Assembly: GCA_027405735.1 (NCBI GenBank) | Contig: JAPEHQ010000006.1 | Coordinates: 124,001 to 188,000, forward strand | From: Mucor racemosus | Lineage: Eukaryota; Mucoromycota; Mucoromycetes; Mucorales; Mucoraceae | Reading direction: 5' to 3' | Length of the DNA: 64,000 nt | Shown here: positions 25,223 to 38,253 of the stretch, piece by piece | Layout of the letters: the number at the start of each line of letters is the position of its first letter | Numbering within the stretch: the first letter of the stretch is position 1 | Notes under the pieces: model-generated | What the model was told of the DNA's origin: nothing | Databases searched by the model: none | The model's input: the letters and a program-made list of their open reading frames with translations, nothing else | Translations under genes and position numbers: made by a program

Positions 25223-25849
25223 TAACCATTACATTTACTACAATATAATTATAATAAAAAAAAATACAAGAAAACAGTTGTTTCCGGTTAATTCACATTT
25301 TGTGCATTTGCGTACATGTGAAATACTGAATGTAGAACATCACAATGATCACAAGTTAAACTAGCTATCAAATGTGTTTTCACGTAGAGTTGCAGCATAC
25401 CTGGATCAGTTTTTATAGAAACCGAATTTGAAAGTTGCCATTCAAGATCATTTGGTCAAACATGCGTACCAACCCTCATGCAAAATTGGAAGTGACTAGG
25501 AGAAACCTTACATATAGAGGATTTTATTCAGCTAATTTGAATGGATAGAAGTTTTTTAAAAACTTGGTAATATACTTTGACATGGAAATTTTAATATACC
25601 ATTTTTTATTTTGACTTTCCTTGATGTCCATTCTTCTATATATTCCTTTTCATAAGGCATCTCCTATCCTGGTACCAGCTAAAAGTGATCCCGTCTGTAT
25701 TTCGAACTCAGCACGTGAAAGATTCCAAATTAAAATTGATGATTGCTCGATGAAACGTTCACCTTTTTTGATGAAAAACAAATAGACATATACGTATTGG
25801 GCTGCTATATTGCATAAATTATTTGAAAATACTAATTTTGTATAAAAAA
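25223..25849. other. Downstream of gene B, no gene seen
   Basis: Contains the probable polyadenylation region of gene B (TAATAAAAAA at about 25250). Nothing else is recognisable. Confidence 0.4.
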
Positions 25850-26700
25850 AAACTTGAAAGAATGGAAAATCGTTTTTCCCTCCTTAAATTGGCAGGATTC
25901 AAAGCTCGATATCTCTGCAAACAACTAAGCTATTAAGCTATGTCTAATAATTAAACTATATTTGGTTTGCGATTTACTATAATATACTCAAGTTTCAGGA
26001 CATTTGGGGATGAAAAAGTTTTTTTTGTGTTTTTTTTAGATAATTTTCATAGATTTAAATCCTGTTATAGCATGAGAGAAACGTAAATTTATATTTATAT
26101 GATAAAGCTCATTGAAAAATATCGGATTCATTTTATTTCGTCCAAAAATATTGATTTTTGACCGAGATATTCATTAAAAGGTGGATCACTAATTTTTAAA
26201 GGATTTGGGACGAGGGTTCATAAGGCATCGAAGCTCCGATTTTCAAAAAATCTCACTAAAAATGCGATTTCTCCACGAAAAATGCAGTGAAAGCTGCCGG
26301 CTGTAGCCTGATTTGTAGCTACAAACCTGGTGCATATTATAAATTAGTTTATAAGCAATAAAGTACCTAAAAAGTAGGTCATTTTTTCCAGAAACCGTCG
26401 ATATTATATCATCAATTTTTGAGAAATTTTCTGAAAAAAAAGCTGTTGAAACTAGTACCATTCGATTTAGAAGTTAAAACTGCCCAAAAAACATTTAATA
26501 CGCCAACCCTAATTAATAAGCCTTTTATGGAGGTATTCAAGTTTGAAAATTTTTCAATGATTTTAGATCTATTTTTTCAGTAGCAGCTTCTTCATAATTT
26601 AACCCCCGCATAACTGATATTTGTGATGAAACTTTCAATATTTCAGTCAAAAATGCATATTTTTGGATGAACAAAAAAACGCGCAAAGGATTAAAAAACT
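25850..26700 (-). repeat. Strongly diverged R2 repeat copy
   Basis: Shares the order of blocks with the copy at 60960-61960 in the same orientation (TATCTCTGCAAACAACTAAGCTA against TATCTCTAGAAACAATTAAGCTA, then the CTCAAGT, ATTGATTTTTGACCGAGATAT and GGGACGAGGGTTCATAAGG blocks). Many substitutions mark it as an old insertion. Confidence 0.45.
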
Positions 26701-27299
26701 GCTCTATTATTTAAAGTAATGAGAGACTTTACTTAATTATTAACAATTTCTTAAAAGTGAAAAACCGATTTTCCCTGCTTGAAACAATGATTTTCAAAGC
26801 TTGGTATCGCAGCAAAATTCTGGGATTAGCGAGAGGGGTCCCAACTAATGTTTAAACGATAGGACTCATTCAATGAGTGTTATCTAATGCATTTTGTTTC
26901 ATTCAGAAATTAGAAATGAGTTACGATAATACCAAGAGAGAAGATCTTTACAATGATGTTCTTCAGAGACGAGTTTTGCGCAAAATAAATCTGACAGTTT
27001 CGTTTCTGTAAAGAGCATAACGATCTTATAATAGTTGAAGCTGCTAAGAACGGAGCACTAAGAGGTGGACGTTGTTGGTATTACTAATTGTATATTGATT
27101 ATTACTTTAATCAATACTTACTATAATATGCATTAAGTGTAATTAATATTTGACTAGTAGTATTAAGTAATAGATTGATAGGGATTGTGATTAATAAGTT
27201 TGTTTAAACTAAAAGGATTACTGTGAGAAGGGAACAGATATTTTCACTAGAGATCAAATATCTATTTTGCATAAAGGTATTTATATGATTTCAGGATTA
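26701..27299. other. No gene seen
   Basis: Non-coding sequence between an old repeat and a decayed gene. CGCACTTTCTG-type or other known signals were not found. Confidence 0.35.
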
Positions 27300-28595
27300 A
27301 TGATTTGTGTTTCATATAGATTGAGACAGCCTGTAATGCGAATCATTACCTTTTTCTGCAGTAGGCTCAAGATGGCTTCTTTGGCTCATTAAACGAGATT
27401 CAAGAGACATTTGATTCATGATTTCATCGTAACAGCAGACTAAAACCTTGTATACGTTCAACAATTCAATTCTGCCTTCCCAAATGGTTGGGATCTTTGT
27501 ACATCGTAATTCTAGAATTTGCTACTTATTGCCATCAGCATCGATAGCTGCCTTCAATAAGATGATTTTATCCTTGATACCTTGATACACTGTACTCCTA
27601 ATACTGCGAGCTCGAGAATGCCGTCATATTTTCAATCAAGTTTGGAGCAGATATCTATATGAAAAGTAAAGTCTATCGTGCCAATTAGTTTCATAGTGTT
27701 GCGCGCGCGTCGCCAAAAGAATGTTTAGGATCTTTAGATTGATAGCTTGAGAATGATTATTCCATGATGATCTTTTCCTTAGATTGCGTACGTCCAACGC
27801 CATCAGCAAAACTATTAACAGCTTTGTTCAATCATACATTGGGGGTGATTTGTCTCTGTTTGTGACCAACAAGAGCACCTTCATCCCAATCAAAAAGAAA
27901 TTTTGTAGACGCATCAAAGTAACGAAACATGGGGGCGCCTTTCTCAACTAAGAAGGTTCGCTCATAATCTTCACGAATAGGTTGGGAACAAGTTCCCTAG
28001 AAATCAGTTAGAGCCAAAGAGAAACAATCTAAGAGTTTCTCATCATCAGGGTATAAATCCAAGGCTTGGCTTTGAAATGACCATATTCTGAGAGCAAATT
28101 GTTTACCATCATCATTATTCTTGCCCAACAAGGCTATCAAGAATTAATGAATATGAGTCTTTGATTTCAAACTTGCAAGAAGAAATTGACCACAACGAGT
28201 TTGTTGAAACATCTACATAAGTGATGGAGGAATCTTTGAGAGTAGGATACAAGACAGAGCAAGCCTGCAAGTAGATTACAATTCTTCAGTTTGATACAAT
28301 GTAAGCGTTGACTTTCCAGAGAAATAGAGCAAAGAGGAGGGAGAGTTCAACATGGGAATTTCATAATAATTATGCTCTGGAAAGGAGGCAACAGACAAAG
28401 GAGGAACTTAAAGCCTTGAAGGGCCACTAATTACCTTATCCCACATTTCTTCGTCGTTTTCATCCTTCTCTTCATTGTCATTTCCTATGAATAAGCAAAG
28501 CAAATAAGACTGATGCATTAACATTTTCTTTATATATATATATATAGTCTTACTTCTGATAATAGTACTGACTTGATCATGCACAATATCCAACG
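27300..28595 (-). pseudogene. Decayed multi-exon gene of unknown function
   Basis: The reverse strand retains long coherent segments broken by in-frame stops: KVISGPSRL, EHNYYEIPMLNSPSSL, NNDDGKQFALRIWSFQSQ, DLYPDDEKLLDCF, REDYERTFLVEKGAPMFR, DWDEGALVGHKQRQITPN, FADGVGRTQSKEKIIME and YQSKDPKHSFGDARATL. Most breaks are single stops in one frame, which suggests slow point decay rather than scrambling. The acidic segment NDNEEKDENDEE at 28408-28500 would be an upstream exon. I believe similar hypothetical proteins occur in many copies in Mucorales, but I cannot verify this. Function is unknown. Confidence 0.6.
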
Positions 28596-29514
28596 AAGTG
28601 TCAATGATTGCTGTAATGAGTGAAACATTTCAGTTTCATTCATACAAAACCTTGCCCCATTCCTTATATAAACAATACAAGGATATCATTACATGATCCC
28701 TTGTAGATTTATCTATCTTGTTACACTCCCTTTACTTTTATTTATTCAATAATAAATATCTAATTTACAAATAAGAACACTAACCTTCATTAATCTAGTA
28801 ATCACTAATTTATAATAACAAGAATAATATTTATAAGCATATTATTTATCTTTGTTGTTAGTCCAAAATTACAGACTATTACAATTGCAATAATCTTCTG
28901 CTTTCCTTTTCTTTGCCAACGCTAAGTAAAATACGTGTAAAAATCTGAAACATTAGCATTGAAAAAGTTATACCAACTGCAAAAGATAGGATATTTCCAG
29001 ATACTCATTTTTGGATTAAAGTTGAACATCTCAGGTACATTGGCATATAATTTGTTCTTGGTATTATTTAGTGAAAAAAAAAGTTTATCAAGGATGAAAA
29101 GTTGGACCCAGTTTTTTTTTTTCAAAAAAAAATGCATCATTTACAATAGTATATACTGTATAATTCAAATCTACGAAAACGCAAGCCAAGGCTTGTTACT
29201 CACTTTATTAAAGAACTTAGTCAAATAGGCAAATATGAATTTATGCATAGCATCTAGTTTAACTATGTGTACTTGGGTTCCACATGCATTGAAGATTTTT
29301 GGCTCTTTAATTTCCTATCGCTGTTGTGCATATTCCTTGCGTATTCCAAGCGTATTTTTGCGACATAGCAACCATTGGATTGCGCTTTGTAATATGCACA
29401 TCGTTACTGGTTCAAACTAACCAATTAATTCTTGAATTGACATATTCTAGTTGGCAATTAAAATAGTCAATCATAAGCATCTTATACAAGTAGTAAGTAT
29501 TATTTTATTAGATG
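28596..29514. repeat. Spacer with an R2 fragment
   Basis: About 28935-29130 matches 5975-6165 (AAAATCTGAAACATTAGCA.., GGATATTTC.GGATACT). The remainder up to the stop of gene C shows nothing recognisable. Confidence 0.45.
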
Positions 29515-32500
29515 TTATTTAGTTTTCCATTTTAATCGATTCAGTATTCCCTTTTGTGGTTTACTTTCTTTAGACAGATCTGTGGTTGTTCTGCTACTTT
29601 ATAAAACTAATTAAATGGTGATTACAAAATGAATTAATATAATCAACTTACCTAAGCTTACTTGAATCGTTTTTCTCTGACGCTACTGGTTTATTGTGAA
29701 ATGACTCTTGCTTTGAGATTTGCCTATTGTTTATTTTTGCCCATTTCGTTGCATTCTCTGAGTCAATAACAACATTTACTTTGATTTCTGTCTGACCAAG
29801 GTATAATTTGACGATAATTGGCACAATATCCCCTTCCTGAAAACCAGATTGCGGAATATCAACATAATGCTTGATTACTTTTTCGATTCGAGAATCTAAC
29901 GAAGAGGCAATGCCAGTGGGATCATCATGGTTACTTAAAATTGCTAGGGTAAATTCATTAATAACTGTATCAAATAAAGCCTGTTTAGCGCTTACCAATA
30001 TAAACACTGTCTGGATATGCAACATAATATTTTTTTTCGACATATTCATAAGTTTTCATTGAATTATTTGCTTTAAACAAGTTGTCATATCTAAAAGACA
30101 TAAACTCCGGCAATGCAGACACTGAGCCGTAGCTATATAAATCTGATTCTGGATCCACAGGTACCTGTACCTCAATACCATATGACTTTTGAACAATACG
30201 CCTTTTGATGTAATTTGGATTTCGTACAAAATCAACTGCCCCTCGTACGACTGATTGATCATATGCTTTTGGTGAATGTACGTCTATGTTTTTCCCTTTA
30301 ATAAGCTCTTTCACTTTATTAAGAAGGTACATAGATTGCCCCAAACCACCAGTAATAACAATCATATCTATTTTTGTCTTGGTTTTGTTTGTAACATCGA
30401 TTTGATTTGTTATAATATCGATAACTTTGGTTATAGTTGGTTGAAATACAATAGATGTCATGTCTTTTGATGTTACCTTGACAATAGCATCTTTTTCATT
30501 TGGTATATAAAAAACAATATCCTCTGTATCTGTATCTGTATAACTCTCCTTTGGTTTGAAATTGTTAGGAGCATATAATATATATATATGTATGTATGTA
30601 TGTATATATGCAAATGTTTTTGCTCACCTTGACATTTGTAATGAAATGTAAAACCATCTGTTCAATATTGTATCTGCTAACTTTATAACCGGCTTCTTTG
30701 CACAACGTTTCAATCAGGTTTCGAAAAGCATCATCCAGGAACGAAGATCCACACAAGCTTCCCATTCCCACTGTAACTTCATCTAGCGAATATTTACGAC
30801 TATTGGCTACTTTATGAAAATCGAAAACGGCCATATCTACTGTTCCTCCTCCAGCATCGCATATTAATGCCCTTACACTAGTTTTAGAACTATTGATTTC
30901 GAAATACTTTCCAATGAAATCAGTTGCCATGTCGTTTGCATAAAATACTGCTGCTGCTTCAGGCTCATTCACTAACATAAGCCGACTTGGATGATCTTCT
31001 AGGCTGATTATACTCGCTAAAACAGCTGTGTCCCGCATCATTCTCTTCATTCTATCGCTCCAAATAGTAGGTACCGTCAAACAGTATCTGTACTTTTTGA
31101 ATGTTCCTGGAAATATGGTTTCCATAATTTCTTTGATTTTTTCATTTAAAGACCTTAAGTAGTTTGCAACGGCATTAAGGACAGTTAGTTCATCAATCCC
31201 ATCTTTGTCGACATTATCTAGATACAACTTGAACCTTGTCATGAGTTTTCCTGATTCTCCTGAATCGTAATAATCATCAAAAGCATCTTTACCCCATAAC
31301 TTTTGTCTTCGCAACCCCTCATCATATAATGATAGTGTTGGTATAAACATTAGATTTTTGCTGAAAATTTTAGCAATTAATACATCAACTTTAGTATGTG
31401 CTATTTCCCTTGGCTTACTCGAATTCAACTTGGCTTTTTCCGTCAATTGTGCTATAATACCACTTTGAAAAGCTTGTACCAAAGTCTATTGCAAATTATA
31501 GTCAAGAAAGTTTCTACTGCAATGTGATATGCATTCTTACCAATGCCTATAATATGTGTATAGTCATAATTGCTCAAATCGTGACATTTTTCATCTTCTA
31601 GTACTCTGCTAGCTCCTTGTATACATATAGGGGCAGTTCTTCGATTTGCGAGCTTTTCGTTTAATGCTTGATATACTGCGCCATATGTCGCTGACATATC
31701 ATCATAAAATACAATATCCAGATTATTTGTTATCTTTTCGAATTCTTGTGCCATGTAGGGTAATCTGGATAATGTCCCGCATAAGAATACATAATTTGCA
31801 GATGTAGACTTATATAGCTTGGAGGTAGCATTGAATATTTCAGTTAAAATAGGATCATAAACCTGCTGTTTAATGTCTTTTATATCAAGCGTTAAATATG
31901 GCGTTGGGTCTTGGGATTGTAATAAATCGACGTAAACAACTTTTTCATCGTCAAGATCCAATGAATACTTATATTTTAGTCATGTTTTTAGTCGAACTAA
32001 TCAAACCAATGCTACTTATTTTACCTTCATTTGGCTTTTGAAATAATCTACTGTGGTTGTTATCATTTCATCGTGGGTTTCTTTGGTATATAGAGGGTGT
32101 GTATTTATGGTTTTTTCCATATACTTTTGAAATAACACATCAAGTCTGTCACTGCATAATTTATTGTCTGTTATACCATGAGACAACTCCTTTACATCAA
32201 CCTTTCTTCCTATGCTGATAACCTTCATAACTTTTATCTTTGTATACTTCGAATCAGCATCAACAATCATAAATTTATGATTTAATTGAAAATCTTTGCT
32301 TTTTAAGAAATGCTTTGCCATTGCTATATATTTATCCATAAATAAAATTTTATCTTCTTGGTCTGTATCTGAACATATGCCAGCTAACTTTATTGCTTTG
32401 AGCAAGTTTTTCTTATATATTGGTTCGCTTGGATGTTGTAGTGTAAAGCAATATCGTATTCTTTTTATACCGTTTTCTCCTTGTTGCTTTCTGATTTCCT

Positions 32501-33075
32501 TTATTACATGTTCGTGAAATAGTTTTAAAAAATCGACAGAGGGAATTCGGTTTTTCTCATCAGGGATCAAATCTGATAAATTTAGCGAATTTGGCAAGTG
32601 TTTTATCCGAATAGAATGTTGCAAATCAGGAACATTTCCGATGCCTAGAACTTTATTATCGACGCTAACAAATATTTCTTGATCTACTATAGAGCTAGCA
32701 TTTTCCATCTCTTTTAGGCTGCTTTCAGGCTTATTGTTAAGACGAGGAATTCTATTCGAGTAATAAATTGTAGAAGGAACTTTGTTGTCAGAGTAAGCAA
32801 TTACTGACGGCACTTTTTCGTTCAGTACTGAAGTTCTTGGCCTTGAATACATAGCTTAATTTTTTTTATTCCATCGGTACATTTGAATTTTGTACTTACC
32901 ATCGCTTAATAGAATAAATAGTATCTGGATTATCACTTATAGCATAAGAGCAAGCAGAGTAGGTAGTTCCGAAATCTGATGCATATTAGAAAAAGTGATC
33001 AATTTTGTCTACTTGAATCAATTTACCTATCCCTATGAAATAATCGTATTCTTCTTTGATATTGTTAATGTTCAT
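29515..33075 (-). CDS. Gene C: tandem double-NBD Hsp70-like protein, B/C subfamily
   Basis: Nine exons (33027-33075, 32900-32975, 32025-32841, 31541-31967, 31419-31485, 30628-31360, 29996-30548, 29652-29943, 29515-29590) give 1029 aa. NBD1: GIDFGTTYSACSYA (D17), then degenerate VDADSKYTKI, DKYIAMAKH and LCGTLSRLPYM. NBD2: DFGTSFSKWYY at D457, NEPEAAAV, CDAGGGTVDM near 647 and TGGLGQSMYL. The basic C terminus GILNRLKWKTK parallels gene B. Exons 5 and 6 have exactly the same lengths as in B (67 and 733 nt). It has one intron more than B, in the conserved W codon of NBD1 (32842-32899), shared with D and F and therefore probably ancestral and lost in B. One intron (30549-30627) holds an AT/GTAT microsatellite. 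It shares a 931-bp upstream region with gene D. Confidence 0.88.
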
Positions 33076-34006
33076 TATTTGAAGGCATAAATTGTTTTAT
33101 AAAGAAACAAAAGCATGTAATTTGGTAATAATATTCGATAGTATAGGCTTTAAAAGGAGTACAAATAATAAGCCAAAAATGTGCAACCATCATACATAGG
33201 TTAAATGCATGCCATAAAGCACTTGTTCAGTGACAAACAGTTTATCAATGTATCTATATTGATGACCATTTGTTCTATTCTTGTTGATTATTATAATCAA
33301 TTGATTCTATTCTATGATTACAATTATATCCATTTGCCTTGATCACAATCAAAGTAACAAAGTGTGAAATTCCGTAATACACAAAAGCTTCTGTTTACAT
33401 TTACAAGTTTCACAAATGTTGCGGCTCTTTAAACAATATATTCTCAATCATGGAAACGATAATATTCCAGCATGAAAAGAGGCACCAGACTGTTGAAATA
33501 TATTGAAGGCATTGGAAAAATTATTTGTAAAATTCGTTTACTGATTGTTAAATTTAGCTGTACTAATGTACATTGCGTGAAGAGGTTACTAGTTTACATA
33601 AAAAAACATTGTATCGTGTCCATTTACAATTTACTAAATCCCAAAAACAGTTGCAATCAAAGATGCTTTCCAACGTTTAATTTGTATTACTATGACAAAC
33701 TATCTGTTTAGATAAGTTCAAATGTGGTATAAAAGCTCTTGCTCTTTTATTATATCCATTGATTAAAGTCATTTTTCTTTAAATGAGAACAATCTACAAC
33801 AATCAACGTACATTATGGTTGTGTTTGCACCAACGATAATGTTTCTTCTGTGTTCAATGTTAAGGTTAATCTTTTGGCTTAGAACTTATTACACAAAAAC
33901 TTTATTAAACTCAAGAAGACAACCAGGATCTCAAGCAGTTTACTTTAGTTTTTTCCTTTCTTGTATATATCAAAAAGAACAAACTGATTTCTGGTAATTT
34001 TGCAAT
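33076..34006. promoter_or_regulatory. Shared upstream region of divergent genes C and D
   Basis: 931 bp between two start codons pointing away from each other. On the D side, GTATAAAAGC at about 33729 is a good TATA box, followed by pyrimidine-rich sequence. An upstream open frame (33815-33997, 60 codons) ends 9 bp before the D start and in the same frame, so it could act as a uORF or be part of an unrecognised 5' exon. No convincing heat-shock element was found. Confidence 0.5.
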
Positions 34007-37000
34007 ATGACTCGAGACAACGTCCAGATTAACGTTAGCGTCTCCCAAGAAACATATCAAAAGTACGATGGAATTATTGGATTTGGTAAAGATTTATAAA
34101 GCAAAAGTTTCTTTTAATGAAATTAATTATTTTGAAACCATTGATTTTACTCAGATCTCGGATCTTCCAGCCTAAATTGTTCGTACCTGGATAAAAATGA
34201 TCCAGATAACGAACGTATAATAATAAAATGGTATGCAAAATGAATATATATATATATATATGTATTGCAGTAATAAAGAAAACTTATGTATGTATATATA
34301 TAATTATATTGTAATAGGGGAAAAAATGGCACAAACTATCCTACCAAAATATTGTATCAAAATCAGTTTTCCAGTCAAGACACCATTGTTCGTGTTGGGT
34401 TTGAGATTGATCGAAAATACACAAGATCTAGTTCTAATAATGATAAGTTCATCAAAAACATCAAAGATTATGTATTCAAGTCAATAAGAACAGATAAAGA
34501 AGCTCCAGTCGCGGAAATGGTTTTATCTGATCTATTTACAAATGTATATTCAAACCTCAAATTATTTCGGCTCAGAGTAAAGGAAGAAAGCCAAACAATC
34601 GTGGACAAACCCAAAAGAAACCCAATTAATATCGAAAAATGCAGATTTGTTTTTGCTGTCCCTGATGGATCTGATAACTCTGAGCAGTATATACAATTGG
34701 TTTACTATGCTTTCAAGAGGGCGGGTTTCTTGAAACAAGGCGATAAAGATGATCGGTTGATATTTGTTAATGATTCAATAGCAGCTGGATATACATGCTT
34801 GGTGGCACCAAAGAGTATCAGTACATTAGAACGTATTAGCAATCATTTTCTTTGTGATATTGGCTACAATTCAATCAAAATAGCGAAAATCAACGCTCAA
34901 TCTACCGATGAAAGGAGCGAAATTACTTGCCTCAATGTAAACTTACCAGGCTATAGTGATCTTGATGAACGTTTTAAAAAATGTCTTCAAGGAAATGACA
35001 ATGTCTTTTGCTTAGATATTCTTGATAAAGTTTCCTTTGAAGCAATTATTAAATTATTTTCAGATTATGAAAAAGTAAGAGTAGATGTATAGAAAATTAG
35101 GTCTGAATTAATTTTGTTATCTTTTAGGGACAAATCGAGTTTTCTGAAGAGTACGATGAAAGCGCTACTTTTAAGAATATTGACATCAGAAACGCAGATC
35201 TTCGTGATTATGTATTTCAGCCATATGTAGACTCTATATTCAAAGTGATTTTTGCTGAATGTAACAAGAACAACATTTCAAAGGTATTTTTTCGGGGAAA
35301 ATTTAGTACCGCTCCATATTTCCTAGAAAGAGGCAAAGAACTTTTGTATAGACATGATTTTGATTTATTACCTTCTCTTTTACAATGGCCTGAAAATCCG
35401 ATGTACATGGTTTCACATGGTGCAACTACATTTGGTCTAAGAGCTGAGTTATCGCAAATTCCAACTCTGTGCGATTCAGGAGTTACTACTGATCTTACCA
35501 ATCTGAGAATTGGCCAGAACAAGGAAAGGGATTCTGTATACAAACTTAAAATTGACGCAAATGAAGAGAACCACCCAAAAGGATCTTTTGTTGTTGGTAT
35601 TGGTAAGCTTTAATTTTTGATGTTGAGAAAAAGAAAAGTAAATTTACATTATATACATTATCAGACTTTGGTACAACGTTTTCTGGCTGCTCATATGCAT
35701 GTATCACTGGACATAAAAAAGGCGAAAGTCGAAATATTAAGGAAATGAAACATTGGTAAGCGCTATTGAGATTCTAGAATCCCTTTATTAAGCAATGAAG
35801 ACCTTCTTTCTAGGAATAAGGCATCTTTGTATGAAAAGAGTTCTACAGTATTAAGATATAATGAAATAACAGGAGAATATACTGGATGGGGAGATGAAGC
35901 ATTGCAAACAGACCCACAAAAAAATGAGCTGCATTTAAAGGATTTCAAGCTTCTCCTGTCGCCAAAGAATGTAGATAGTTTCTACGGGAAAGATAACGCG
36001 TATATCAAAGAACTAATTCAGACATATTTCATGATCGAATTGAGCGAATCTGAAAAAGAACTAATAGAAACACCAACAGTGTCAGCCAAAAAATCATTGA
36101 AGGTAGTAGATATCATTGCTCAGTATCTAATGTACATCAATAAAAAAATCAAGAATAATATACTAAACGAAAATAAAGGAATTCTAAAATCAAAATTAAC
36201 CTTGAACTATGTCATCACAGTGCCTGCAATGTGGGATAAAATAGCTCGAAATACTATGGTTCAGGCAGCAATCAAAGCTAAACTAATAACTTCTAAGAAA
36301 GGAGGAACATTGCAGCTCATTTCTGAGCCTGAGGCGGCAGCACTTGCCTGTGATGAATATATGAAGAAACAATTTGAATCGCAATATAACAAGGAGGATT
36401 TCAATTTTATCGTTTGTGATGCTGGTGGTGGAACTGTCGATTTAGTAGCATTTAGAAAAACCAAAAAATTAGACGAACAGGGTAAAATGATTAATACTAT
36501 TGAGCAAATTGGCGAAGGTGTTGGGGATACCTGTGGTGCTGTTAATTTGGACAAGAATTTCAGAGATTATATTGTTCACTATTACAAAGACGTTATGGGT
36601 TTAGAATTCATAAACAAACAATTCTTGGATGCTCATATAAATTATTTTAGAAAGAAGATAAAGGTAAAACACAGCAAAATGTAATTCATATATCAATTGA
36701 GTAATCTCTTTATAAGGATGATTTTTATCCTGATAGGAAAAAAGTATATGATTTTGGTTTGCCAGCCTTTTCTAAACCTTCCCCGCTTTTTAAGCCAAAA
36801 GAAAACGCCGAAAACCACTGGGACGTAAAACGAAACCGCTTTAAAATATCATCAGAAGTTATAAAAAAAGTTGTATTTGATCCAGTAATTCAAAAAGTGC
36901 TTGATCTGATTGACACCCAAATCGGAAAATGTAAAGAAGTAAAGTTATCCTCTTTCCTTTTAGTTGGAGGGTTTTCCCGATCAAAATATTTGGAAATGAG

Positions 37001-37733
37001 AATCAAGAAACACTTTGACGGAAAGGTTCATTTAGGTATACCACCTAACCGTATAACAGCTGTATCTGAAGGAGCAGTTTCGTATTATCTTATCCCCCGT
37101 TTAGTTACAAAAAAAATAGTCAACGAGTCTTACGCTATTCAAGTCAATAAACCCGGTGAAACTGTCGATCAATTAGCTTTTTTTATACAAAAGGGCTCTT
37201 TTGTTGATAAAGAAGAAAAGGAGCACAAACAATATGTGGCAATAAAATATCCGAATAGTGCTATTATAGGTAAACCAATTAGAATATGGACTCCAAACTG
37301 TCTTTAATATATTTCATTGTAAATAGCAATCTTCAGCAAAGATCAAGGCACAAAGTCTGCTAATAATGCACCACGCCTTGAAGAAATCTCAGCCGCTAAT
37401 GCGAATACTGTAAAAAAACTTATAGAGTTTAGATACTCAATCCCCAAAGATTTACAAATTGAAAAAGGAGCACAAGTTAGACTAGCTGTATCTCTGCAAA
37501 TCGAAAGAGAAGGTGTGAGAGTGAAAATTAAAATTAAAGCTGAAGAGAAGAAATCTCTTTTTGAAAATAACGACGATAAGCAACCGTTAGGCTATGTAGA
37601 AAAGACAATCAAAACATCACCTATTGAATACAAATACACTGCGTCCCCCGAATACATGGCTTGTGAAATGCCTTTGTATAGCTTGACAGGCTTAAATCGT
37701 TTGTCTATTTTATTTTCAAAGAGAAATAAATGA
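34007..37733 (+). CDS. Gene D: tandem double-NBD Hsp70-like protein, A/D/F subfamily
   Basis: Eight exons (34007-34085, 34155-34230, 34318-35074, 35128-35602, 35665-35755, 35814-36663, 36717-37269, 37327-37733) give 1095 aa. NBD1: IGFDLGSSSLNCS (D27), NDSIAAGY kept, but phosphate-2 reads CDIGYNSIKI and the adenosine site FRGKFSTAPYF. NBD2: GIDFGTTFSGCSYA at D463, SEPEAAAL, CDAGGGTVDL near 695, and VGGFSRSKYL. The tail is a beta-rich domain of about 180 aa. Exon 5 is 91 nt as in A and F, and exon 2 is 76 nt as in C and F. In order and motifs it is closest to gene A. Role inferred from family only: ATP-binding Hsp70-fold protein of the cytosol with a built-in degenerate second domain. Confidence 0.9.
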
Positions 37734-38103
37734 TTTATTTTCACCTTTTAACATCTATAATATGATACCAATGCATAAACAAAAATAAAAGTAAACTATC
37801 ATATATACAAAAATCTGGTTTGATGAAGAATAAATGATGTTTCTGTATATATATTACAACATTAAGTTTAACTAAACTATTCCAGTTTGAAGCAGAATTA
37901 TATATGTATATTTTCATTGATCTTCATAGCTTTCCAATTGTCTATAGTCAGTATAATAACTAGGCTTATCTACTATATTTCTGATTCTAACCGAATTTAT
38001 CAACATTTTTTGGATAATCCCATATTTTTTTAATAAAAGACTATACACAAAACGTTGTGCTTGTAGAAGTCTCCTCAAATATTTGCATTTCCAAACATTA
38101 CAG

Positions 38104-38253
38104 GTTCCCTCTGGAACTGTTGTTCCTGAACTGAATTGTACACAACAACTCGATAAGAAGGTCTCCGTTTTCGATGATTTCAAACTAAAAGAAGAGGCAC
38201 TTATGAAACCCAAGAAAAACTGTATATTGTACACTAATTGTCCTAAAGGATGA
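38104..38253 (+). CDS. Orphan coding-like exon, unknown product
   Basis: After CATTACAG a 49-codon frame with strongly protein-like composition runs to TGA: VPSGTVVPELNCTQQL.., KVSVFDDFKLKEEALMKP. The frame stays open for about 50 codons upstream, but with intron-like composition. No partner exon was found between gene D and this point. It could be the last exon of a decayed gene. Confidence 0.3.
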   Translation, partial: VPSGTVVPELNCTQQLDKKVSVFDDFKLKEEALMKPKKNCILYTNCPKG

